64,000 nucleotides of DNA, from positions 3,720,001-3,784,000 of the forward strand of contig JARFIW010001458.1 in NCBI GenBank assembly GCA_036346225.1. Direction: 5' to 3'. The notes below the pieces were generated by a model that was given only the letters and a program-made list of their open reading frames with translations, ran no database searches and was not told where the DNA came from. The number at the start of each line of letters is the position of its first letter. The stretch's first letter is position 1. Both the position numbers and the translations under genes were made by a program. Origin of the DNA: Platerodrilus igneus. Its lineage: Eukaryota; Arthropoda; Insecta; Coleoptera; Lycidae. Below, piece after piece: positions 11,691 to 21,894 of the stretch.

Positions 11691-12975
11691 ATTTATTGTT
11701 TATTGGATACCCTCACGCGGTAGGTAAATATTCTTAGTTACAAGGGTAAACATTGTTTGCTTAAATGTGGAAGGGACTGTAGTTGAAATGGCTGTAAAGA
11801 TGTGTGTGGAAGGAGGTTTGATTAGTATACGGCACGTACTCCAGGAATTTGTGCGTTGATCGTGAATTATGTCAAGGTAGTGCTGTTTCCTCCTGGTGTT
11901 AATGAGGATTTTGTATTGTCGTCTGTCAGTGATATATTTGTTAGATAATGTATTAATAGCAATAAGGTCTGCATTGGTACGTTTCGCTCTTTGGAGTCTG
12001 TGTCTAGTAGTTGCAAGTGAGCGTCTGGCATGAGTAAGTTGTTGTGTCTACCACGGCGTGGCTCGTGGGGTGTAATGTTTCCGTAGAATAGTTTTAGAGG
12101 CAGCTGTGAGGACATTGTTGGTTATTTCGTTAGCGAGGGAATGAGGTGTGAAGTTTGCGTAAGAGACTGATAGGAAAGCAGGGATGATTAAAGCTAGGGA
12201 TTCTAGAAATAAGGGTCAATCTGCTTCTCGGGTGTTAAAGGATTGAATCTTCTGGTGTGTTATGGGGGAAAGATTAAGTAGGATATCAAATGTAATTGGA
12301 TTATGATCACTGGATTGATAGATATGAGAAACTGTCCAGGAACTAATTAGGTTTGAGGCTGGAGAGTTGGTGAGAGTAATGTCGATGTTGGATTTGCCGT
12401 ATTGGGATTCCCAAGTAGGGATAAGGGATGGGGAGTTGTGGATTCTAAAATGGTGTTGGAGTGTAAAGTCCTCTAAAGTAGTGCCGTTTTTGTCAGTAAA
12501 ATCGTTAAACCATAGTGTGGATTTAGAATTGGCGTCAATAGATATGATGATTGGTTTGTCTCCAATCGTTGTAAATATGTGGTCTAGTTGGTGTAAATAG
12601 GTATTAATGTCTGTTCTGTATTGGAAGTAAGATGAAATGAGAAAAATCGTGCCTGATCTCCAGAGAAGTTTAATTACGGTAATTTGGGGGGTGGATAGAG
12701 AGGTGTGGTAAGAAGCGTCAATTAGGGGGTCTGTAACAATGATGGCGTAGGTGTAGTTAGGGTCAGGCGGGCTAGGGTGAATATAGGCGCGGGAGTTTGG
12801 TGGGGTGTTAGAAATTTTGTTTCGGACTAGTTATGGTTCTTGGACTAAGGCGATTTGGATTTTGTGTTCTTGAAGTATGTGGTACAGCTCTAGGGTGGCG
12901 GCGCGAAAGTGTTGGAGGTTGATTTGAATTGTGCGCAGTTTGGTGTGTGTGGTGCGGGTCTTGCGTCCGTTTGCG
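11691..12975 (-). pseudogene. R1/I-like LINE ORF2, APE endonuclease domain
   Basis: N-terminal apurinic-type endonuclease of the LINE ORF2, which nicks target DNA for target-primed reverse transcription. Visible in order: IQINLQHFRAATLEL near 12900 (start of the domain), IALVQEP near 12840 (catalytic Glu), ISIDANSKSTLW near 12540 (Asp/Asn), and SSDHNPITF near 12310 (Asp-His). A linker with ATPWWT follows near 12050. The frame is mostly readable but has stops (for example just after the ALVQEP motif). ORF2 begins close to or overlapping the end of ORF1 at about 13000, usual for this group. Confidence 0.85.
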
Positions 12976-12999
12976 TGAGTGTTGTCTAGAACCCATAAT

Positions 13000-14010
13000 C
13001 TGTGCGTAGTTTAGTCATATAGAGAAATTGCTTATAGACAGGACAGTCGGGACTAGTAACGGAATGGTTGTGGGGGCGATTAATGCGGGAACAATTAGTG
13101 CAAACGGGAGCGGCAGTGGGGGGATTTGGACATGATTTGGAGGGGTGGCTTCCGGCACAGTGGCCACAGGCGGTTGGGGATCGACAGGTTTTTGCAGAGT
13201 AACCAAAGCACTGGCAATTAAAACATCGGGTAACGAAAACGAAGTCTTTGATTCTGCAGGATTTGTAACCTATAAAAACGTGGGAATTTGTTGTGAGGAT
13301 GGATCGTAATCTGGGAGAGACGTTTAGAATTAAGTTGCCGGAGTGATCTGTTTTTGTGCGACGGATGGCAATGGAGATTTCTGTACGGTACGTGTCTTCA
13401 GGAATAAGTAGATCTAATGAATTCTGTAGGTATATAAAGTTAAGAGCGTCAGTAGATGGGATCTCTTTGTCTTAGTCAAAAATGATGATTTGCGAGAGTT
13501 TAGGTTTAGGAAGATGTACACTGCAGGAATTTTTTGTGAGAGAGGAGATAAGGTTAATGTCAGTGGGTTTGGATGTACGTATGGTAACTGAGGTTTTGGT
13601 AGGTCGAATACTTTGGATACTAAGATTAGGAAGTGAGGGTCGAAGGTTAGTTTTTATGACTTTCAGTAGGTGTTGTATCGGATGTGGTGGGTTTTAAAGT
13701 TATGATTTTGGAGGGTGGTTTGGTTAAAAGAGCATGCTGTGATAGCGGTTGTTGAGAAACAGCGGCGGCGTATGTGGGAGTGTGTTTGAATTGGCGTTTG
13801 TGCTGTTACCTTGTCTGTTGCTTGTAGCTTGGCATCTAGGCATTGTTGCACTGCTAGCAGTTTCGCTTCGGAGATGTTGTATTTCTGCACCGCATCGTTA
13901 GCAATTAACGCAGTTTGTCCAAATTTAAATTTTGGTGAACAGGAAGTTGTACAGAGATACGATGGAACAGCCGTAATGGTAGGAGAGTTAGGAGAACACA
14001 AGCCAAAGTA
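13000..14010 (-). pseudogene. R1/I-like LINE ORF1 with CCHC knuckles
   Basis: ORF1 (RNA-binding, Gag-like) of the same LINE. Near 13015-13240 three zinc-knuckle-like motifs follow each other: CFNCQCFGYSAKTC (a Tyr where His is expected), CGHCAGSHPSKSC and a third CX2C...H...C. The segment before it (13240-13430) reads as the usual RRM-like core with VFIGYKSCRIKDFVFVTRC. The N-terminal half (13663-14001) is in another frame, so at least one frameshift is present. Confidence 0.75.
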
Positions 14011-14906
14011 ACGAACTGATCCTTATGCACTGTTGGTATATTACATAACTCATCGATTAGATTTAGTATTGTGACAGTCTATCGGCGAAGTACAGAAATG
14101 CAACGTATTTTTTCAACTATAAGTGATTTTGCATTATTTTTTTCTAAATTTACAAAGCGAACCACATACCTTAGATGCTAAAGTGCTTAAGAAACTTTTA
14201 AAGGTAGCTCTTACTGGATGGACTACAATGGGTGATTGATGTAGACTGTGTTTGAAAATTGTCAAAAAGTAATTGATTTTTTTCAAAAAGTTACAGAGGA
14301 ACAAGATAATTGGGACTATAAGATAGTCGTCTACTCCATAGGTTATATTGCACCTTACTCCTTTCTCGATGTTATAAAAAGAGTAAGCGCACGACGAAGT
14401 ATAAGAAATACTTCGGCACAGCTTGCATCGACCTTTATGGTTTCGGAGGCTGCGTGAGACTTGAAATCAACAGGGTAAGGGGAATGTTTGGAGAATATCT
14501 GAATGTTAAAATTTAAATATCAAGACACCTGTTTACACAACTGTAAAATAACTTAGAGAAACAAAAGTTAAAACACGATAAGGGAAATTCGACTAAATAT
14601 GTATATTAATACTCAAGTTATTACAATTCCAAAGGCATGTATAAAATATACGCTTGTGCCATTAACATTGTAGACATCGCTATATATTTAAACATGATAT
14701 AAGTCATATATTTAATAAATGTACACGAGAAATTTCTATAGAGAAATCAAAATAAATAATCTCTGTTTAGAAACTCAAAATTATACTTAATGCAGTAGTA
14801 AATCAAAAAGTGATCATAATTGTACATGTAACAAATGCACATGAAATGAAAGTTCAAGTAATAAACCTTTTCACCATATGAAGCTTCAAATGTTTACATA
14901 TTTTTA

Positions 14907-14990
14907 GGTTATGTATTAGATAATTATATTTGAAATCATTTAAGATAAGGTTATATATTAGAGAATGCTATTTGAAATCAATTAAGGTAA
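14907..14990. repeat. Imperfect tandem duplication, unit about 43 bp
   Basis: The segment AGGTTATGTATTAGA...ATTTGAAATCATTTAAG is followed directly by a diverged copy (AGGTTATATATTAGAGAA...TTGAAATCAATTAAGG). Two units; no coding sense. Confidence 0.7.
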
Positions 14991-15455
14991 GTAAAAGGTA
15001 ACTAATAATCAATACAAAATATTTGTAGTGACAAAGACAAATTTAAATAGAGGTTAGGCCTCTTTCTTTTAACAGAAAACGGTAAGGTAAAAATTAAATT
15101 TCATATTACCTGTCGTATCAGTAACTGACTAATACTAAGTTACTTATTTACAGGATCCTTCAATATCCAGGAAACTGAAACATCCTGCGTTGGAGGAACT
15201 CCTAGTGTAGGTACTAAACAAAACATGTGGTCAACTTCGAATGTTGTCCTTAGACTTCTGTTCCATAAAATTAAACTTGTAGAAATTTTTCAATAAGATA
15301 ATAACTGAGCATTCATTATGTAAAGTAGAAAGAAACGAAATATAAAATACTTGTGATGATTATTTATTTTACATCATCTGGTTGTGCGAATTGCACATGC
15401 AACTTTTCCGTGTGGAAAATCCGAAGGAGAGAAAACCCGTCGGCGTGACGCATAT

Positions 15456-15596
15456 TTGACCGGAGAAACATATGTTACAGGAACACATAAATCCATTGGA
15501 GCACATGTTACAGGAACATATAATACAGGAACATGTATTACAGAAACAGACTTGACCGGAGGATACTTGACCGAAGGATACTTGACCGAAGGACCC
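15456..15596 (+). repeat. 15-bp tandem repeat encoding pentapeptide-like units
   Basis: About nine 15-nt units in register, each translating on the plus strand to the pattern (I/L/V)TGxY, for example LTGET, VTGTH, VTGTY, NTGTC, LTGGY, LTEGY, LTEGP. The frame is open for 71 codons (15384-15599) with an ATG and a stop shortly after the last unit. The minus strand is also open and gives Cys-rich repeats, so the coding strand is undecided. Either a small repeat-protein exon or a minisatellite whose unit happens to be a multiple of three. Confidence 0.5.
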
Positions 15597-15939
15597 TAGA
15601 AAATTCAGTTGTGTTACAAACATGACAATCTACCACGAGGTGCAAAGGAAAATGAAATCCAATAATATCTTACCATCATCATAAATACTTGATGGGATTA
15701 ATGAAGAAACAACTTCTTCATCCATTAGATAACACATCTACAAATATATTTAAATGTTAATTTAGAATTTATAATTAAAAAATTTACATACCAGATAACC
15801 ATGAGGCAAAGGTAAAAGTTAAATTAGAAATGCCAGATAAGCAATCAGATATCAGAGAAAATGTAAATTTGACACTTCAAATAAATTATTTTTGGCCATC
15901 TTCGGGATGGGCGATCACTAGCAATTATTCTCAATACTA

Positions 15940-16125
15940 CACAATTAGAACCACTCCAGTTGTGACTTTGTAATAAACACTTCAGAAATAACCAATAGGA
16001 AAATTTCATATAATTATATTACAGAATTAGAACCACACCAGTTGTGCTTCTAGAATAAACACTTCAGAAATGACCAATAGGAAAATTACAAATGACCAAT
16101 AGGAAAATTACATATAGATATATTT
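15940..16125. repeat. 86-bp tandem duplication
   Basis: The block TAGAACCAC(T/A)CCAGTTGTG...AATAAACACTTCAGAAAT(A/G)ACCAATAGGAAAATT occurs twice at 86 bp spacing, and the last 22 bases are duplicated once more (16075-16112). Each unit holds an AATAAA. Non-coding. Confidence 0.75.
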
Positions 16126-16994
16126 ATTTGTACTATGTAAACAAATTAATAACTTGTGGATTAAAACTAATAATCCAGGATTGTACGAGATAAATTCTTA
16201 TAGAAAATATATTATATAATAAAGAGAGTAATTTTATATTTAAATGTAGGTATTAGCATTTATATGATGCTAATAGTGCCAAGCACAGATGTAACATGCT
16301 GAAATATAGGCAAAAAGGCATGTTACAATATAGACATGCTATAAACGGAAACAACTATCAATCTTTTGCTACTTATTTGCTTTGAAATACTTCCATTTTC
16401 TAATTGTTTGTTCGTCGTGCTACAGGACATATCAGTGATATCAATTTCAAAAAGTTCCAGAATTTCAATCTATCGTTTCCTCTAAATGAAAACAAACACT
16501 TAATATCCTACTACCAAGAGGAATGTTACGCGCTGACAAGGATGGTGCTGAAAAGAGCAATTATCGAAAGTTATTTATAGAAACCATCGACAATACCACA
16601 AACCATTGGATTTAAAAATTTTATATACTTAAAGTTTATAGAGTTAACGAATTTTAATGTACGTGGTAATATTCCTGAAAGTGCCTAAGCATCTGTAAAA
16701 ACCAATTATTTTTCGATACTCAGTTTGTTGTTATGGTGCGGTTCGTAAACGAACAGTGCATTCTTATGGTAATAACTCAATCAAAATTGTAATAGTGAGG
16801 CCGGTACGATATGACTACTGCGCGCGATCCTCTAGAGAAGAACACCTACCTCCGTAACAATTCATCGGCTGATGATAAGGAAAACTAAAATAACTGGTTC
16901 TGCAGCAAATGTAAAATCATCTGGGCGAAATTGAACTTAACGCAACCAACTACAGTTTGCTGTCCTGAAACAAGGTGTCAGCGAAGTTAATTAC

Positions 16995-17480
16995 AAATTG
17001 AACACTATGTAATCAAAGAGTGGGCAGATAGAGACACTTTCACTCCTGATCGAAATATTAAATATGTTCCTTTAGTCAACAGGTCAATTGTCACCGTTAG
17101 ATATAAAATTAGCGTTAACGAAGAATTTTGTCAAAGCACAGAATAAAGAAGGGAAGGCTTTAAATATTTAAAGCAAGTGTTTACTAAGTTGAATGATATC
17201 AAATTAAAAGAAGAAATATTTGTCGGGCCCAAATTTAGAAAATTGCTTAATGATCTTGAATAATGTAGAGCTAGTGGCATGGATGTCATTTAAGAATGTA
17301 GTTCGTGTTTTTCTTATAAATAGCAAGACAGGAAATAGTAATTTTTCTTACAAAATCTTTTATTAAGCTACAAAAATTTAGACTGCCGAATGTCATTCAA
17401 AATTTATTTTTTGCATTCCCATCTTGACTTTTTCCCACTGAATTTGGATGGTGTATGTGATGAACAGGGAGAACGCTTCC
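16995..17480 (+). pseudogene. Relic of a multicopy arthropod protein family (FLHSHLDFFP motif)
   Basis: Through three frames a protein can be followed on the plus strand: EHYVIKEW near 17000, LSPLDIKLALTKNFVKA at 17090-17145, FKYLKQVFTKL...EEIFVGPKFRKLL at 17160-17255, WMSFKNVV near 17280, and MSFKIYFLHSHLDFFPLNL then DEQGERFH at 17390-17480. From memory, closely similar segments occur in many copies in insect and other animal genomes as uncharacterised, probably element-borne proteins; I cannot name the element type. Frameshifts and stops between blocks show decay, but the block order is collinear and the motif spelling is well kept. Confidence 0.65.
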
Positions 17481-19110
17481 ACTAAGCAACGTTACCCAGG
17501 TAGATAGAACGAATCAAAGATGAGCGAATACTGTTGGTTTCTACAAACAGAAGATTCTACTATACACAAAAGGAAGAAGCAATTTATTAGTTCACCATTT
17601 CCAGTTTTAAGTATGATTTATCTTTATTATACAAGATTTTGTTTAATTTAAAAGACATAATAAAGTATGAGTATTGAAAATAAATATAATAAATTTCAGA
17701 ATGTACTACACCTATAAAGTTGATCACTTTTAAAATTTGATATTATATAACAATTGTAAATGGTATATAAAAAAGAAATAATGTGTGATGCGACTTAATT
17801 TTCAGATTCAGAGCAGAAAATAAATTAAATTCACTTATTTATGTATCTGTTTCGAAAAACTTTGTCCAATTTGTAGAGTAACATTATTAATGTGTTGGGG
17901 GTGAGATTGCTTATAAAATATGTTGCAATATATTTCTTTTATATTTCACCTCCTTGGTATTGCCAGTTATGAAAATTCTAAGTAATCGTGAATCGCACAC
18001 GTGATAAATAAAGGAAACCTTGAATTTCTTCAGATGTTTTCGATTGCAAGTTAACGTCGTATATTTAGTATATTTATAAAAATAGTAAAGTAAACAATAG
18101 GGTAGAAGGAAGTGTTAGATATAGAGAAGTGGTCTTATTTAAAACATAGGGTGTGTACAGCTTTTAAAGGCTAAACTAAAAGATTTTGATTAGTCACATA
18201 ATCGGGATTATGTCCACAAATATAAGCAGAATTGAAAATTGAAAGACAGTGACTTGAAAGAAGTTACTCCAAGTGAAAAAATATTGGTAATATTTAATGT
18301 TGAACTTCGCCCGCCGATATGGATTTCATATTTTGGTTACCATTACAAATCTGATCATGACATAGACTGCATATTATTTGATGCTAGGAAGTCCTGTAGT
18401 TATAATTAGTATGGTCTGCAAAATATTAATCGTGCTGGTTTACGATTTAGAAAGACTAATATTTTATTGAGTCAGAGGGTATTTTAAATATTGGTCCTTT
18501 ACACGTGTCTACTTATACCCTAGAATTTAATTTGTAGCTAAGTACATTTAATCTCAATTTGTTAGAAAGTTTTGAAATACAAGATAACCTCAGTATATTT
18601 TTGAATAAAAGATTTTTCTAATTAAGTTCAGTAATCGATCGTACATACTTTTACATAGGCTAAGTAAAATTCAATACCTGTTACATTAAAACGGCTACAA
18701 TGGGTGTCATTTCGCTAATGACATAAACAAAGTTTCCATGCTTTTTCGATGCTGCTTTTAAACACAATTTACTTTAATAATGAATATTGCAAGTCGCTCA
18801 TCATGGCATGTCTTACTTTTTTCACAGAACAAAAAGAACCTTTAGTACTTTTATTGCATAAGAAAATGTTCCTAATAGAAGTCGTCATATTGCAATATAA
18901 TGTGAAAAGCTAATTTAACGCACTTCCAAAAATATAATTTAGTCAAGTGGTTTATTAGAAGCTCCATTATACATACACAATATGTAACAAAATATAATCA
19001 GCATCAAATGATTTAATAAATTATTGTAGTCAGTCAGTTCTAAATACACTAAGCATGCTTTTAATTCTAAGGTTAATCTTTTCACAAATTTATAACTACC
19101 ATCTCAGCAA
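17481..19110. other. AT-rich interval without recognisable gene
   Basis: I see no open frame of note, no repeat structure and no element signature here. It directly precedes the 3' end of the host gene at 19111. Confidence 0.5.
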
Positions 19111-19444
19111 TTACAACTCTGTATGCGAAGAAGGAAACTTTTTTAATACAGCATGATATAGATTGTAAAATGCGTAAATACTAACTGCAACTATTACTAT
19201 AAGGGCAACTCCAAACACACAACTTAAAAAATTTCCATTAATAATTCCACGTGTACAACTATTGTCAATTCGTTCATCCATGCTGTCTTCATAGAGCACC
19301 TTAGAAAATTGTCGTTCTGCCATTATTCTCTTCATTTCGCTCAATCGTTGACGTAATTCATCTACGCTTTCAGGTTCTAGTTAAATATAAATAAAATACT
19401 TTAAACTATCTAAATTTATATTTTTGTATCATACCCTCTCCCAT
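19111..19444 (-). CDS. Small single-pass membrane protein, two exons, 91 residues
   Basis: Exon 1 coding part is 19435-19444 (ATG plus 7 nt) with donor GTATG at 19434; exon 2 is 19111-19376 after a TTTAACTAG acceptor. The two parts total 276 nt, exactly 91 codons plus stop, and join in phase to give MGEEPESVDELRQRL. The product has an acidic then helical, coiled-coil-like N-terminus (about residues 5-35), a NSCTRG segment, one hydrophobic helix at about residues 55-78 (FLSCVFGVALIVIVAVSIY) and a short polar C-terminus, so it looks like a small tail-anchored or single-pass protein. No family recognised. It lies head-to-head with unc79, about 750 bp apart. Intron is 58 bp. Start choice follows from the only in-frame ATG compatible with the splice phase. 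Confidence 0.6.
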
Positions 19445-20195
19445 ATTTGCGCTGATATTGATCTTTTATTACATCTACTGTCCTGGACCAACAGCATCCG
19501 CAAGAGAAACTGGGACAATCAACGCTTTAAAGGGTAGATACAACATTATATGTCAGATTTCAGAGAAAATGCGCGCGCGTACAGTTGTTGCAGTATTCGG
19601 TATAGCTAAATATGCATTTTTTAATAAGTAAAGTGGAATCGTTATCACCTTTCTAGTATGAAATGAAATTACTTTAATTGTTACAAAAAAATTTAACAAT
19701 TATTCCGGAAATATAAGGCTTCTTTAATACGTGGTGATATGGCAACGAAATTATCGTAAATCGATACCGTCATGTACTCCAATTTTACGGTGCAAATGAA
19801 TGACATTCACATTGCCAATTAAAAAAGAGAACTAAATAACTAATGTTCCCTATCGAAGTTCTGGATCTACGCTCCTTTAACTCGGTGCGCTGTAAGTTAT
19901 ACATAATTAAGTAATAAGCTATTTATGTGTATATGTTATAGTAGATGTTGAATATTTCCTGAGTGTTCGCGGGATGCTGCGAATCACCGCTCGATGTTAA
20001 TATGCACACCCTATAAACTTTATTCTTGTAGAATCCTCCTAAAAATTTCCTTTATTTTCTATCAGTGTATGATATTGATTCACTAAGGAAGACGGAAGAA
20101 AGAAACACCATCTCATGTTGAAGATTCCATCGCGTTTTAAGCAATGTGATCTCAGTGTTTCTCTAGCATTTAATTATTGTGACTGCATTGTTAAT
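19445..20195. promoter_or_regulatory. Divergent upstream region between the small membrane protein gene and unc79
   Basis: A 750 bp gap separates the two start codons on opposite strands, so it should hold the 5' UTRs and promoters of both. I see no clean TATA/initiator pair I would commit to. A GCGCGCG run sits at 19571-19577. Role inferred from position only. Confidence 0.35.
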
Positions 20196-21360
20196 ATGGG
20201 TACTCGATCTGCTGCATGTAAGAAATTCTTCGCTTAATACAACTTTTCTATTAGTTAGTCACCTTTAAATTACCACAATTAACTTGCACACCTCTTCTTA
20301 CTACACACGTGCCGCTTGATTGTGATTGCAGCTTAAGCTTCTGTAGATTTATTAATAGAAATTAATTTATTATATATTTTATACAAATTTATTTATTCAG
20401 TTACAGTTAAAATTCGCAGTCTCTATGACTACCATCTACGCTTCTTGTATGGAGGTATGCCACCTCCCTCGGGAGTGGATATATCAAATACGATAAAATA
20501 CTTTTCTCAAACACTTTTAAGTAATCTGTTTTTAAAAATAGTATTGTATATTATATGTGTACTGTTTTAGCCATTCTCAGAGATGTTCCTAATTCACCTA
20601 TCGAACTTCTAAAAAACCCTGATATGGATTCTATACGAATGGGATTATTTCCTAATTTAGACTACAAGGGTCTTTATAATTCTCTAGTTCCGTTAATTGA
20701 GGTTGCTCCTTTAATACAGTATGGAATGCACAGTAATATTTTAATTAAGAAATTCCGTAAGTGATACCATATATTACTATGTTATAGATTTTGGAGAAGC
20801 TATTCTGCAATGCTTTAGTTGTCTTTTGCCATTCTTGGATAACGATTTCATAGAAAGTTTACCGAATCTAATAGCGTCGTCCATGGCAGTTTTACCAAAC
20901 AGCCTCCACCAAGATATAGTGAATTCGTTATGCTTTTATATATTGCCATTTACTATTGGTAAGTGATAAGTTTGATTTAAACACATCAATTAAAAGAAAA
21001 ATTTTTTCAGTGCGTAATAATGACCGGGAAAATGACACATCGCATTCCATTTCGTCAGTAATTGCATTGATATTCCAATATTCTTCAAATCCATCGCATC
21101 ACTGTCAATTTCTTGAATGTCTAATGGCTTTAAAGAAAACTGTACTCAAAGATATGCTTTGCGTCATTGCATATGGTACCAGTGCAGTGCGTTCGTCTGC
21201 AGCTAAATTGCTGTTCTATTATTGGCCAGCCTTTAATCCTAACTTATTTGATAGAAAAGGATTAATATGCAAATTAGGAGGTATTTATACGTCGTTGAAC
21301 CTAAACCCTTTAAAACAGTACTTTGTTCCATTAGAAAACGAAATGTTTATTAAAAACTAA
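20196..21360 (+). CDS. unc79: unc79 homologue, 5' exons only, early stop
   Basis: UNC79 is a large scaffold protein of the NALCN sodium-leak channel complex in neurons. Five exons: 20196-20217, 20401-20520, 20571-20756, 20788-20958 and 21011-21360, all with GT-AG borders and every junction in phase 1, giving 282 codons and a stop. Recognisable from family knowledge: MGTRSAAFTVKIRSLYDYH at the start, PSGVDISNTIKYFSQTLL, ILRDVPNSP, PNLDYKGLYNSLVPLIEVAPL, LLPFLDND, and LECLMALKKTVLKDMLCVIAYG followed by LLFYYWPAFNPN. Introns are 183, 50, 31 and 52 bp; 31 bp is unusually short. The family protein is well over 2,000 residues, but here a TAA at 21358 ends the frame and only transposon sequence follows. 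It may be a truncated duplicate, a pseudogene, or a gene whose later exons lie outside. Confidence 0.8.
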
Positions 21361-21469
21361 ATGAAAGTAGATTTAAATAGCCATGATTTTACTGTTGGTT
21401 TCGGCTAAAGCTAATCCAGTTTTATTTCCAATGAAACCCCTTAAATTTAGATTTGTTTCAGATAATTTG

Positions 21470-21640
21470 TTTTCGACCTTACTTAAAGTAGGTTTGACGC
21501 AGTTCTAACTTCTTTTCTATTCTGTGCTAATCTAAAAAGTTCTACATATCTTTCACAACCTAAATTTCTAATAATGTGATTAAAATAGCTTGGTCTAGGT
21601 CTTCCTACACTCTTCTATCTTTTTCCTATCTACTTGGCTC
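21470..21640 (-). repeat. Second, degenerate copy of LINE ORF end within the 3' UTR
   Basis: About 170 bp that repeats, with many substitutions, the final coding segment of the LINE at 21895-22060 (same GACGCAG(T/C)TCTAA and CTTTTCTATTCTG landmarks). It lies downstream of the LINE ORF end on the minus strand, separated by about 255 bp of AT-rich sequence. The same arrangement is seen in related LINE copies at 29215-30130 and 48250-48490. Confidence 0.75.
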
Positions 21641-21894
21641 TACATAGATATTAGCTACCTCATGGTTGTTAAAGAACTCCAACATGTTTACATGATTCCC
21701 ATTTATAAGGAAATGAAATATTACCTAGTTATCCCCTCCAAAAAAGGAAAGATGTTAAATTATATGTTATGGTAAGGCTTAAGCAGCGAATCACTGCCAA
21801 CATGTCAGACCGCTAACAAATTGTGAGTTACGTCATGGTGACATTAACTTAACTGATTTTTATTTATTAATTTTTTTGTTTGTTTTGTTTTCGA

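Larger units (their letters stand above)
14011..16994. other. AT-rich gene-poor interval with short tandem repeats
   Basis: No gene recognised. A 69-codon open stretch at 14248-14457 (+) has no recognisable domain and I do not call it. Local tandem repeats at 14907-14990, 15456-15596 and 15940-16125 are listed separately. Confidence 0.5.

Noticed and set aside
12808..13206. Pro/His/Thr-rich open frames on the minus strand
   Set aside because: Shadow frames of the LINE endonuclease start and of the CCHC knuckles; the recognisable motifs are in neighbouring frames.
14248..14457. 69-codon plus-strand open frame
   Set aside because: No recognisable motif, no splice or neighbour support; left uncalled.
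19500..19560. Third exon upstream of the small membrane protein gene, adding a Cys-rich N-terminus
   Set aside because: The frame with residues such as GCCWSRTVDVIKDQY does not match the phase needed at the 19435/19376 junction, whereas the ATG at 19444 does.
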